Assembly: GCA_943914745.1 (NCBI GenBank)
Contig: CALUDF010000076.1
Span: 1-10,727 of the forward strand
Reading direction: 5' to 3'
Origin: an uncultured Bacteriovorax sp.
Lineage (GTDB): Bacteria > Bdellovibrionota > Bacteriovoracia > Bacteriovoracales > Bacteriovoracaceae
Length of the DNA stretch: 10,727 bases
The first letter of the stretch is position 1. Each line of letters begins with the position of its first letter. Both the position numbers and the translations under genes were made by a program. This document shows positions 1 to 6,383 of the stretch, piece by piece. A model generated the notes under the pieces. That model saw nothing but the letters and a program-made list of their open reading frames with translations, did not search any database and was not told where the DNA came from.

Positions 1-461
1 TTGTAGGGATCAAGAACTTTGATTTCTGAAATGAGTGTCCCCATCTCCATTCCATCGAAGTACTCGTACTTGCCTCCACCTACGCTGTGGAAAGGGTGAG
101 ACTTATTTCTTTGTCTCTCGATTGAAAAGACCACGTCGTCAGCATTAAAATCGCGAGTCGGTGTGAAATATTTTGTCGTGTGAAACTTTACACCTTTTCT
201 TAGATTAAACGTGTAAGTCTTTTTGTCCTTAGAGACTTCCCAAGAAGTGGCAAGTGCCGGGACAACCTTTGTGCTTCCGGTTTCGAACTCGACAAGTCGG
301 TTATAAACAGTCGATGATGAGGCCGTAATTGAGGTTCCGTCTGTGACAAGTTGTGGGTTAAATGAGCTAGGTGAGCCTTCAGAGCAATAAACAAAGCTCT
401 TAGCTTGTGCCTCTAGGGCCCCAAAAGTTAACGATAACGTTAAAAATAGAAGTGTTTTCAC
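1..461 (-). CDS. dppA: Periplasmic dipeptide-binding protein of an ABC importer (DppA-like), 5' part only
   Basis: The gene starts in the window and runs off the left edge, so only the first 153 residues of a protein that is normally about 530 residues are visible. I read them directly from the reverse complement. A signal peptide (MKTLLFLTLSLTFGALEAQA) with likely cleavage after AQA is followed by KSFVYCSEGSPSSFNPQL, then YNRLVEFE, a TYTFNLRKGVKFH block and NADDVVFSIERQ. These match the N-terminal lobe of the family-5 solute-binding proteins, and E. coli DppA in particular (recalled, not searched). The role would be periplasmic capture of di- or oligopeptides for a Dpp/Opp permease, which is not in the window. 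The start is GTG at 459-461, preceded by AGAGGAAA at 464-471. The ATG overlapping it by two bases is in another frame and stops at once. The gene is divergent from the sensor kinase at 660, which may share its regulation. Confidence 0.9.
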   Translation of the reverse strand, partial: MKTLLFLTLSLTFGALEAQAKSFVYCSEGSPSSFNPQLVTDGTSITASSSTVYNRLVEFETGSTKVVPALATSWEVSKDKKTYTFNLRKGVKFHTTKYFTPTRDFNADDVVFSIERQRNKSHPFHSVGGGKYEYFDGMEMGTLISEIKVLDPY

Positions 462-511
462 ATTTTCCTCTTTGGTTTCGGGTATGAGTAAGTCAATATA
501 AAGGAATGATA

Positions 512-540
512 ATTGTTTAATAACATATGCTTTCTGACAA
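512..540 (-). promoter_or_regulatory. Candidate sigma70-type promoter of dppA
   Basis: On the minus strand TTGTCA (535-540, five of six consensus positions) is separated by 17 bases from AACAAT (512-517, four of six). Transcription would begin near 505 and leave a leader of about 44 bases before the GTG start. The -35 element overlaps one arm of the CTGAC dyad at 534-553. The call rests only on spacing and consensus match in an AT-rich region. Confidence 0.3.
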
Positions 541-553
541 CTTTTTTAGTCAG
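534..553. promoter_or_regulatory. Inverted repeat CTGAC-N10-GTCAG, possible operator
   Basis: CTGAC at 534-538 is mirrored by GTCAG at 549-553 with a 10-base gap, a centre-to-centre spacing near one and a half helical turns. The left arm overlaps the proposed -35 of dppA. The ten bases TTTCTGACAA at 531-540 recur exactly at 624-633 upstream of the kinase gene. The sites lie between two divergent genes, so one regulator could control both. No known regulator is recognised from the motif. Confidence 0.35.
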
Positions 554-557
554 TTTT

Positions 558-583
558 TAGAGAAATAGTTATTCTTTTCTCTA
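558..583. repeat. 8-bp inverted repeat, arms TAGAGAAA and TTTCTCTA
   Basis: TAGAGAAA at 558-565 is the exact reverse complement of TTTCTCTA at 576-583, with a 10-base gap. It sits upstream of the candidate -10 of the sensor kinase gene. It has no adjacent T-tract suited to an intrinsic terminator, so an operator-like role is more likely than termination. Chance occurrence in AT-rich DNA is possible. Confidence 0.35.
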
Positions 584-591
584 GAGGGAAT

Positions 592-622
592 GCCGATAAT
601 ACCTTGTAAGCAGAAGCTTACA
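592..622 (+). promoter_or_regulatory. Candidate -10 element and leader hairpin upstream of the sensor kinase
   Basis: GATAAT at 595-600 matches five of six positions of a sigma70 -10 element. The overlapping GCCGATAA at 592-599 equals the classical FliA -10 consensus, but neither a good sigma70 -35 nor a FliA -35 lies at the proper distance upstream. Just downstream, TGTAAGC (605-611), AGAA loop (612-615) and GCTTACA (616-622) form a perfect 7-bp stem. If transcription starts near 607 this stem would be at or next to the 5' end of the message. Confidence 0.3.
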
Positions 623-659
623 TTTTCTGACAATAGGGCGTGATAGGATGTCTGTTTAA

Positions 660-2141
660 ATGAACATTTTTTCTTCAAATAGCCTTTCTCGGAAACTGAC
701 CCTCTCGGCGCTGGCCCTGACAGCAGGATCAATTCTGCTCATCACTTCGGTGGTGTATCTTACAGTTCTCTCTTTTGGTGAGAACTTCCTGGAAAATGAG
801 CTCAATGAGAAATCTGAGTTTATTAAAAAGGCGATGGTTGAGCCCATTTGGACTTATGACCAACACCAAATAGAAGAAGTGGGCAATTCCCTCTTAGTCG
901 ACAGCAAATTCACCTACATTACGGCCTTGAAAATTGAGGCCCAGGAACACAAGGTTCTCTTTGAAAAGGGGATCAACAACATCTCTTCATTTGCCCTGGC
1001 GCAAACACTTCCTTACACCAAAACAAAGAGCATTAAGCTCTATAAGGGCAATCAGTTTATTGCGACCATCTCGATCGCGATGACAAATGAAGGCTACATC
1101 ATCGCTATCCGCAACCAGTTGGGCTCAATCCTTGGCGTCTCGCTTTTGATGCTTTTACTTGTCTCACAATTGGTTCGTTACTATTACAACCAGACGCTCA
1201 CGGCCCCACTTAATAAGATCCTTCTTCAAGTTCGTAGAATTGAAAACGAAGATTACCGCATGGTTCACGCCGAAGGATTACCTGATGAGTTAGAATCCGT
1301 TTCGCGAGCGCTGAACCAAGCTTCAAGCATGATTGAAAAAAGAAATAACGACATCATGTACTATACCAATGATTTGGAAAAACTAGTTCAGGAGCGCACA
1401 GCTGAATTGGAAGAGCAGATGACTAAGAATCTCAATACTGCACGCCTTGCTGCCGTTGGTGAAATGGCCGCAGATGTGGCCCATGAGATCAACAACCCTT
1501 TGACAGTCATTGACCTGCATATCAATAAATTAAAAAAACATGAAGTCGACTATAACCTGCCTCCAGAAGCGGCCCAGTCTGTCACCAAAGTTCAGGCGAT
1601 GGTCAAGAGAATTACCAAGATCATTAAAGGGCTAAAGTCACTGTCTCGCGATGGGAATGCCGATCCCAAAGTTCCTTTCTCCATTACCGGCATGATTGAA
1701 GACGTCAAGATGTTAGTTGAAATGAAGATTAAGTCGCATGAGATCCAATTTGATATAACGGTGGATAACCCAAATCTCATGGCCCAGGGAAGAGAAGTTC
1801 AAATATCTCAGGTTCTGGTTAACCTTATCGGAAATGCTGTCGATGCCATCATTCACTCAACACAAAACCGCTGGATCAGCGTCGATGTGAAAGAGAAGGG
1901 AGACATGATTTATTTTTATGTCACTGACAGTGGCACTGGAATTCCAGAGGAGCTGCAAGAAAAAATCATGCGGCCATTTTTTACGACGAAAGAGCTCAAT
2001 AAGGGAACGGGGCTTGGGCTCTCAATTTCTAAGGGAATCGTTGAGGAACACGAGGGGATTTTAGAATATAATGAGAAGTCGGCCAATACACAGTTTGTCT
2101 TCACATTAAAGAAAGTTCACGTTCAACAAAAGACAGCATAA
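660..2141 (+). CDS. Membrane-bound sensor histidine kinase
   Basis: A 493-residue two-component sensor kinase of the inner membrane. Membrane segments are at about 14-38 and 154-173, enclosing a periplasmic domain of roughly 115 residues. Its EPIWTYDQHQIEEV stretch (61-74) resembles the PLWNFDEEAL-type motif seen in many periplasmic sensor domains. A HAMP-like linker (about 174-228) and a short coiled coil (about 232-262) lead to the dimerisation helix with phospho-acceptor His275 in AHEINNP. The ATPase domain follows: N-box with Asn388 and Asn392, G1 box DSGTGIP (423-429), F-box RPFFTTK (438-444) and G2 box GTGLGLSI (449-456). All catalytic boxes are intact. The ATG at 660 has AGGATG at 645-650. 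No response regulator is nearby, so its partner is unknown. The next gene, a periplasmic binding protein, starts 9 bases after its stop and probably shares the transcript. Confidence 0.92.
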   Translation: MNIFSSNSLSRKLTLSALALTAGSILLITSVVYLTVLSFGENFLENELNEKSEFIKKAMVEPIWTYDQHQIEEVGNSLLVDSKFTYITALKIEAQEHKVLFEKGINNISSFALAQTLPYTKTKSIKLYKGNQFIATISIAMTNEGYIIAIRNQLGSILGVSLLMLLLVSQLVRYYYNQTLTAPLNKILLQVRRIENEDYRMVHAEGLPDELESVSRALNQASSMIEKRNNDIMYYTNDLEKLVQERTAELEEQMTKNLNTARLAAVGEMAADVAHEINNPLTVIDLHINKLKKHEVDYNLPPEAAQSVTKVQAMVKRITKIIKGLKSLSRDGNADPKVPFSITGMIEDVKMLVEMKIKSHEIQFDITVDNPNLMAQGREVQISQVLVNLIGNAVDAIIHSTQNRWISVDVKEKGDMIYFYVTDSGTGIPEELQEKIMRPFFTTKELNKGTGLGLSISKGIVEEHEGILEYNEKSANTQFVFTLKKVHVQQKTA

Positions 2142-2150
2142 AGGTTGCAA

Positions 2151-2924
2151 ATGAAAGAATCACTTGCTTTTATTTTTTTAATGCTCATGACTTTCTCCTG
2201 GAGGCTTGAGGCCCAGGTGAGAGATAAAGTTATCAAAATGCGCTCGGATGAGTGGTGTCCTTATGCCTGTGACCCCAAGTCGGATCGCCCTGGTTTCATG
2301 GTGGAGATTGCCCGTGAGGTCTTCTCTAAAAAAGGCTTTAAGATTGATTACGACGTTATGAATTGGGCACGTGTTGTCTCAGATGTTAAAACTGGAGCGT
2401 ATGATGCTGTGGTCGGGGCAAGTCGGGCAGATGTCAAAGGCTTCGTCATCCCTCAAGTTCCAACGGGGATTTTGACGAACTATTATTGGGCGCCTAAAAA
2501 CAGCAAGTGGACTTATAAAGACGTCTCTTCTTTGGATAATGTGACAGTCGGAATCATCAATGACTACAGTTACGGCGATGAAGTGGATGATCTCGTCAAA
2601 AAAAGGCACAAGTCAATTAAAGAAGTCTCAGGACAGGACCCACTTTTTCGTTTGATCCAAATGACGGAAACCGGAAGGGTTGTGGCCTTCGTGGAAAACC
2701 CAGTGGTGCTCGAGTACAACATGAAAAAGCTCGGTAAGGATAATTCCATTTTTAAGATCGTCAGTAAAAACCTCGCTAACGATCCTGATCTTTTTATTGC
2801 TTTTTCTCCGGCCAATCCCAAGTCTAGAGAATATGCAAAGATCTTGGATGATGGAGTCCTGGAGATGAAAAAAAATGGGAAGCTAAAAGAAATCTTAGAG
2901 CGCTATGGACTTAGTAGCTGGTAA
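2151..2924 (+). CDS. Periplasmic solute-binding protein, family 3 (amino-acid-binding type)
   Basis: A 257-residue exported protein of the extracellular solute-binding family 3 fold. The signal peptide covers about residues 1-21 (hydrophobic LAFIFLMLMTF, cleavage near LEA-QV). The mature part begins with strand VIKMRSDEWCPYACDP. It continues with PGFMVEIAREVF, GAYDAVVGASR, a second lobe from about 120 (SLDNVTVGIINDYSYGDE) and a C-terminal LDDGVLEMKKNGKLKEILERYG helix typical of the family. Two cysteines four residues apart (36 and 40) could form a disulfide near the ligand mouth. I chose ATG at 2151 over the in-frame TTG at 2145 because AGG at 2142-2144 lies six bases before the ATG but abuts the TTG. 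The gene follows the kinase gene by 9 bases with no transporter subunits. It could bind amino acids for a transporter elsewhere or act as an accessory sensor for the kinase (inference). Confidence 0.85.
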   Translation: MKESLAFIFLMLMTFSWRLEAQVRDKVIKMRSDEWCPYACDPKSDRPGFMVEIAREVFSKKGFKIDYDVMNWARVVSDVKTGAYDAVVGASRADVKGFVIPQVPTGILTNYYWAPKNSKWTYKDVSSLDNVTVGIINDYSYGDEVDDLVKKRHKSIKEVSGQDPLFRLIQMTETGRVVAFVENPVVLEYNMKKLGKDNSIFKIVSKNLANDPDLFIAFSPANPKSREYAKILDDGVLEMKKNGKLKEILERYGLSSW

Positions 2925-2925
2925 T

Positions 2926-2957
2926 AAAAAAAGGCCTCCAAAATGGAGGCCTTTTTT
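2926..2957. terminator. Bidirectional intrinsic terminator
   Basis: AAGGCCTCCA (2931-2940), loop AAA, and TGGAGGCCTT (2944-2953) form a perfect 10-bp stem flanked by A-runs on the left and T-runs on the right. It can therefore end transcripts from both sides. It lies between the 3' end of the binding-protein gene (2924) and that of the convergent permease gene (2967). Confidence 0.93.
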
Positions 2958-2966
2958 TATGTTAGA

Positions 2967-4016
2967 TTATTTTAGAGCTTCACGAAGTTTAGAAGACGCC
3001 CAGTCCATTGTCCAGACGATGGCCGCAATCAAGATAACCAGCATCCCAACTTCATTCCAACGGGCCTGACCTTGGTATTGCATTAAAAGGTTACCGATAC
3101 CACCACCACCAACAAGACCGATGACAGTCGCCATACGGACGTTAATGTCCCAACGATAAATCGTGTATGAAAGGTAAGGAAGAACGATTTGAGGAACAAC
3201 CCCGAACCAGACAACTTGAATTGGGTGAGCACCTGTTGCAGTGATCGCCTCAATCGGACCGTCGTCGATAGACTCAATTTGCTCAGAGTACTGCTTAGTA
3301 AGGGAAGCAACTGAGTGGATACAAAGAGCAAGCATCCCAGAAAAAGGCCCGATACCAACCCAGACAGAGAAGATAATCGCCCAAACCAGTGGCTCAATAG
3401 AGCGAGAGATGTTCAGGAAAGCTCTTAGGGCGTTATAGCAGAAGAAAAGAAACGGGTTAGAGTTCATAAGGTTTCTAGCTGCAAAAAATCCTAGAATGAA
3501 GGCAATCGGAATGGCCACAGCCGTCGCGATAAAGGCCATGTAGATTGTTTCAATAGCGGCAAATAGACCTTCCTGGAAGATGCCCCAGTTCGGGTTAAAG
3601 AGCGCTTTAAAGATACGTTTTGCCCCGTCGAGACCACTTTCAGAAAGAAATTCTTTAAGTGAAATTTGAGAAACGTAAAAACCAGTTATAAACGTTAAAA
3701 GGATAAGGAAGTACCCAATCCAGGCAAACGGTTGTGAGGCCGGGCTTTCGTTTTCATCGTATTTAATGAGGCCGAACATCCCGCGGCCTAGAGAGAACTT
3801 AGTAAAGAATAAAACGGCCGCAACAGCTAATCCGATATAAAGAGCAAGTAGCGGTTGGTTCCAGTTGAACTCTGGGTAGCGCTCATCAATGATCATTTTT
3901 TCGTAGATGATCTTGTAGCTGGCGATGGCCATGTAGGCCCACGCTAGGGTGTCTAGTACGTAAGCTTTAAAGCTTTGTACATATTTGTTTGGTTTTTTGT
4001 AAACTGATTGTTTCAT
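2967..4016 (-). CDS. phnE: Phosphonate/phosphite-type ABC transporter permease
   Basis: A 349-residue inner-membrane permease of the PhnE family and third gene of the phnD-phnC-phnE set. The canonical permease region is the C-terminal two thirds: membrane segments near 152-178, 207-234, 270-312 and 322-338. The cytoplasmic EAA loop is EAITATGA-HP-IQVVWFGVVP (256-275), with conserved Glu256, Gly262 and Pro275, and makes contact with the ATPase. VATVIGLVGGGGIG-like sequence (RMATVIGLVGGGGIGN, 294-309) is typical of PhnE. The N-terminal 120 residues add about three further hydrophobic segments (22-38, 55-71, 97-115), so the protein is longer than the usual 260-280 residues. The ATG at 4014-4016 has only a weak purine stretch upstream, so translation may depend on phnC, which ends 22 bases before it. 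Confidence 0.88.
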   Translation of the reverse strand: MKQSVYKKPNKYVQSFKAYVLDTLAWAYMAIASYKIIYEKMIIDERYPEFNWNQPLLALYIGLAVAAVLFFTKFSLGRGMFGLIKYDENESPASQPFAWIGYFLILLTFITGFYVSQISLKEFLSESGLDGAKRIFKALFNPNWGIFQEGLFAAIETIYMAFIATAVAIPIAFILGFFAARNLMNSNPFLFFCYNALRAFLNISRSIEPLVWAIIFSVWVGIGPFSGMLALCIHSVASLTKQYSEQIESIDDGPIEAITATGAHPIQVVWFGVVPQIVLPYLSYTIYRWDINVRMATVIGLVGGGGIGNLLMQYQGQARWNEVGMLVILIAAIVWTMDWASSKLREALK

Positions 4017-4038
4017 ATTGAGTCTCTAGTCCTAATGA

Positions 4039-4797
4039 TTAGTTAATTGTCACTTCTACTGCGTCTTCACCGTAAATGGTTTTAAACCACTCTTCGTTGA
4101 TCTCTAATGGTTTCCCATCATAGATCAGTTTTCCGCCTTTAAGGGCCACTACACGGTGAGCGTACTGACGAACTAGAGAGAGGAAGTGAAGGTTACAGAT
4201 AACAGTTACGCCAAGCTCTTCATTAACTTTTTTAAGGTACTGCATAACTGAGTGTGATGTTGCCGGGTCGAGTGAAGCGACCGGTTCATCAGCAAGTAAG
4301 ATTTTTGGGTTTTGCATAAGGGCGCGCGCAATCGCCACACGTTGCTGCTGACCACCTGAGAGGTTATCAGCTCTGTTTCTCTCTTTTCCTTTAAGACCTA
4401 CGATCTCAATGTACTTTTGAGCAAGAGCGCGTGTCTCGCTTGAGTGGATGCCGAAGATGCTGGCAAAAATACCAGTTCTTGAAAGGTTTCCAGAAAGCAC
4501 GTTTTCCATGACTGTTTTTCTAGGAATAAGATTGAAATGCTGGAAGATCATTCCGATTTCCGATCTGATTTTTCTTAGGGCCTTCCCTTTTACTTTTGAT
4601 GTGTCCACACCGTGAAAGTTGATTTCTCCGCCTGTCGGGTCGTGAAGGCGGTTTACACATCTAAGCATCGTCGACTTACCAGAACCTGATAAACCGATAA
4701 CAACTAAAAATTCCCCTTGAGGCACGCTGAAAGAAACATTCTTAAGAGCGTGGTGGCCGTTCGGGTAAACCTTTTCGAGTCCTTTGATTTCTAACAT
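4039..4797 (-). CDS. phnC: Phosphonate/phosphite-type ABC transporter ATPase
   Basis: A 252-residue ATP-binding subunit, full length for PhnC. It shows Walker A GLSGSGKS (35-42), Q-loop Gln86 in IFQHFNLI, ABC signature LSGGQQQR (146-153), Walker B ILLADEP (166-172), D-loop SLD (175-177) and switch His204 in CNLHFLSL. The NLH form of the switch is characteristic of PhnC rather than of amino-acid ATPases, which usually have TH at this place. The segment IPRKTVMENVLSGNLSRTG (91-109) is also PhnC-like. The protein would energise PhnE on the cytoplasmic face, with PhnD supplying substrate. The start ATG (4795-4797) is preceded by AGGAA at 4807-4811. It lies 46 bases after the phnD stop with no hairpin between, consistent with one operon. 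Confidence 0.93.
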   Translation of the reverse strand: MLEIKGLEKVYPNGHHALKNVSFSVPQGEFLVVIGLSGSGKSTMLRCVNRLHDPTGGEINFHGVDTSKVKGKALRKIRSEIGMIFQHFNLIPRKTVMENVLSGNLSRTGIFASIFGIHSSETRALAQKYIEIVGLKGKERNRADNLSGGQQQRVAIARALMQNPKILLADEPVASLDPATSHSVMQYLKKVNEELGVTVICNLHFLSLVRQYAHRVVALKGGKLIYDGKPLEINEEWFKTIYGEDAVEVTIN

Positions 4798-4843
4798 ACC
4801 AATCTATTCCTATATAAAAATGAGTTCAAAAAAAATCAGTTAA

Positions 4844-5749
4844 TTACTTAACTAGCGCACCAACGTCTACGTTAGCAGCTTTAATAACCGCGCGAAGAGA
4901 GTCGTAGTCCTTGTTTGTTGCCGGGACAACTCCGTCGATCGCGTAGATATTTTTGAAAGTCGTCTTCCCTTCTTCAGTTGCAAGGTACTTGTTTAAAGCA
5001 GCGATAATTTTGTTTGTTGTAGCAGCATCAATCCCTTTTCTGAAAACGAATGGGTCGTTAGGGATTTTATCAGTGATCTTTAACACCTTTACTTTTTGCT
5101 CAACGTCCGGGAACTGAGTCATGACTCTCTCTCTTGCGTCTTTGATTTTCCCGTCAAAAGCGTCAGAGTAGAAAGCAGCTCCAGCATCCACCTGGCCTTG
5201 GTAGACCATAGTGATAACGTTGTCGTGCTTTTGAGCAAACATCGTGTTGCCAAGTTTTACTTTGGCGTCGTTAAAAATCTTTAGTGGGTAGAGGTATCCA
5301 GAAGTTGAAGAAGCGTCAGTAAAGGCAAACTTCTTTCCGTTTAAGTCTTTAAGAGTCTTGATTCCAGATTTTTCTGAAACGTAGATGGCCCCAGAGTAGT
5401 AGTCTTTTCCGTGGCGAAGAGCTTTAAGTTTTGCTTCCGCTCCGAATTTTGTGTTGGCAAGTAAGTATCCAAATGAGTTCATGACGGCAACGTCAGCACG
5501 GTTTGAACCGAAAGCTTCAACGACGGCGATGAAGTTAGAGGGAATCCCTGACTTGAAGTAAAGTCCTGTTTCTTTTTCCATGAATTTTAAAAAAGAAGTT
5601 GAGTTTGTGGCGATTGTGTTGGCATCAACAGAAGGAGTGAAGAAGATTTTAACTGGGTTGTCGCGAGAGCCTAGTTTATCTTCGGCCATAAGAGCAGTAG
5701 ACATAGCTAACAGTAAAAGGCCCACTAATGGTCTTTTTAAGAACTTCAT
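4844..5749 (-). CDS. phnD: Periplasmic phosphonate/phosphite/phosphate-binding protein
   Basis: A 301-residue exported binding protein of the PhnD/PtxB/HtxB family and first gene of the transporter operon. The signal peptide is about residues 1-22 (positive KFLKR start, LVGLLLLAM core, cleavage after LMA). Mature motifs are VKIFFTPSVDANTI (33-46), a family strand-helix start; VAVMNSFGYLLA (88-99); and the ligand-binding loop TDASSTSGYLYP (144-155), whose Ser/Thr residues hold the oxyanion in characterised family members. VDAGAAFYSDAF (187-198) is also conserved. The ATG at 5747-5749 has a good AGGAG at 5756-5760. The exact substrate (phosphonate, phosphite, methylphosphonate or phosphate) cannot be told from sequence alone. 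Without C-P lyase genes nearby, phosphite or phosphate-like ligands deserve equal weight. Confidence 0.9.
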   Translation of the reverse strand: MKFLKRPLVGLLLLAMSTALMAEDKLGSRDNPVKIFFTPSVDANTIATNSTSFLKFMEKETGLYFKSGIPSNFIAVVEAFGSNRADVAVMNSFGYLLANTKFGAEAKLKALRHGKDYYSGAIYVSEKSGIKTLKDLNGKKFAFTDASSTSGYLYPLKIFNDAKVKLGNTMFAQKHDNVITMVYQGQVDAGAAFYSDAFDGKIKDARERVMTQFPDVEQKVKVLKITDKIPNDPFVFRKGIDAATTNKIIAALNKYLATEEGKTTFKNIYAIDGVVPATNKDYDSLRAVIKAANVDVGALVK

Positions 5750-5779
5750 GAAAATCTCCTAGAATAAAGAATTCAACAG

Positions 5780-5833
5780 TTTATATAAAAAAATAATGGG
5801 TCAAACTAACATAGAATATTAGATTTGGTTAGT
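5780..5833 (-). promoter_or_regulatory. Candidate phnD promoter -10 and upstream dyad ACTAAC-N17-GTTAGT
   Basis: On the minus strand TATAAA (complement of 5780-5785) is a good -10 element 30 bases before phnD. TTGACC (complement of 5799-5804) resembles a -35, but its 13-base spacing is too short for an ordinary sigma70 promoter, so a different -35 or an activator may be used. Immediately upstream, ACTAAC (5805-5810) and GTTAGT (5828-5833) form an inverted repeat, a possible binding site. I see no clear match to the E. coli PhoB box. Confidence 0.3.
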
Positions 5834-5913
5834 CAGGAATTGATTTTATTGGCCGTTTTTTAAAAAGATGTTAATTTTTACAGTGAAGAGATCTTATTTG
5901 AGAGGATGTTGCA

Positions 5914-6381
5914 GTGGGCAAGATTACTGTTTTTTCAATAATTGTTCTTGGGGTGAGTGTGAGCTTCGCCGCTCTTGCGGAGATTAAAATATATCAGTCG
6001 ACTGATAATACGGGCCTAAATAAGCGCGAGCAAATCGACAATGTTGAACGCTATTTAATAGAGCTTTCTGGCTCGCTTAAAAATCTCGAAGCGAAAATAG
6101 ATGCCAATGCCATCAAGCTTAAAACTCTCGAGGATGGGGTAAAGGCGATTAAAGAGCAAGACATCAAAAAAATCCAGGAGCAATTAGGGCAGAAAAAAAC
6201 GGACTCGACGGTGGCCTCCCAAGTGCAACCGGGGCCTACGATGCAAGAGATGGAAAAAATAAAAGCAGATATCTTAACGCTTAAAAACGACGACATTGAA
6301 AAAGTTCAATCAGATATCAGAAGTCTTAATTCCTCGGTAGAATATATTCAAAAAACATTAAAGATTGGAATCAAACAATAA
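5914..6381 (+). CDS. Small exported coiled-coil protein of unknown function
   Basis: A 155-residue protein I do not recognise. Residues 1-22 form a signal peptide (GKITVFSIIVLGVSVSFAALA, cleavage before EIKIYQS). The rest is hydrophilic and largely helical. Heptad-like stretches run at about 40-92 (NVERYLIELSGSLKNLEAKI and onward) and 110-150 (MEKIKADILTLKNDDIEKV and onward), split by a flexible Ser/Pro/Gly-rich linker near 95-108 (KKTDSTVASQVQPGPT). It has no cysteine and no lipobox, so it is probably soluble and periplasmic rather than a lipoprotein. The start is GTG at 5914 with AGAGGA at 5901-5906, seven bases away. An ATG at 5906 is in another frame. It is divergent from phnD and convergent with the PAS kinase gene, whose end lies only two bases away. 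No terminator is visible between them. Confidence 0.75.
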   Translation: MGKITVFSIIVLGVSVSFAALAEIKIYQSTDNTGLNKREQIDNVERYLIELSGSLKNLEAKIDANAIKLKTLEDGVKAIKEQDIKKIQEQLGQKKTDSTVASQVQPGPTMQEMEKIKADILTLKNDDIEKVQSDIRSLNSSVEYIQKTLKIGIKQ

Positions 6382-6383
6382 GC

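Noticed and set aside
2145..2150. TTG at 2145 as start of the solute-binding protein
   Set aside because: The AGG ribosome site would abut the TTG, while ATG at 2151 has it six bases upstream and begins a normal signal peptide.
3083..3438. Long open frames on both strands inside phnE
   Set aside because: They are shadows of a well-supported permease gene and their translations (Ser/Leu-rich, low complexity) resemble no protein.
5799..5833. PhoB box upstream of phnD
   Set aside because: The sequence does not contain the CTGTCAT-like direct repeats with 11-base spacing of the E. coli consensus, only an inverted ACTAAC/GTTAGT pair.
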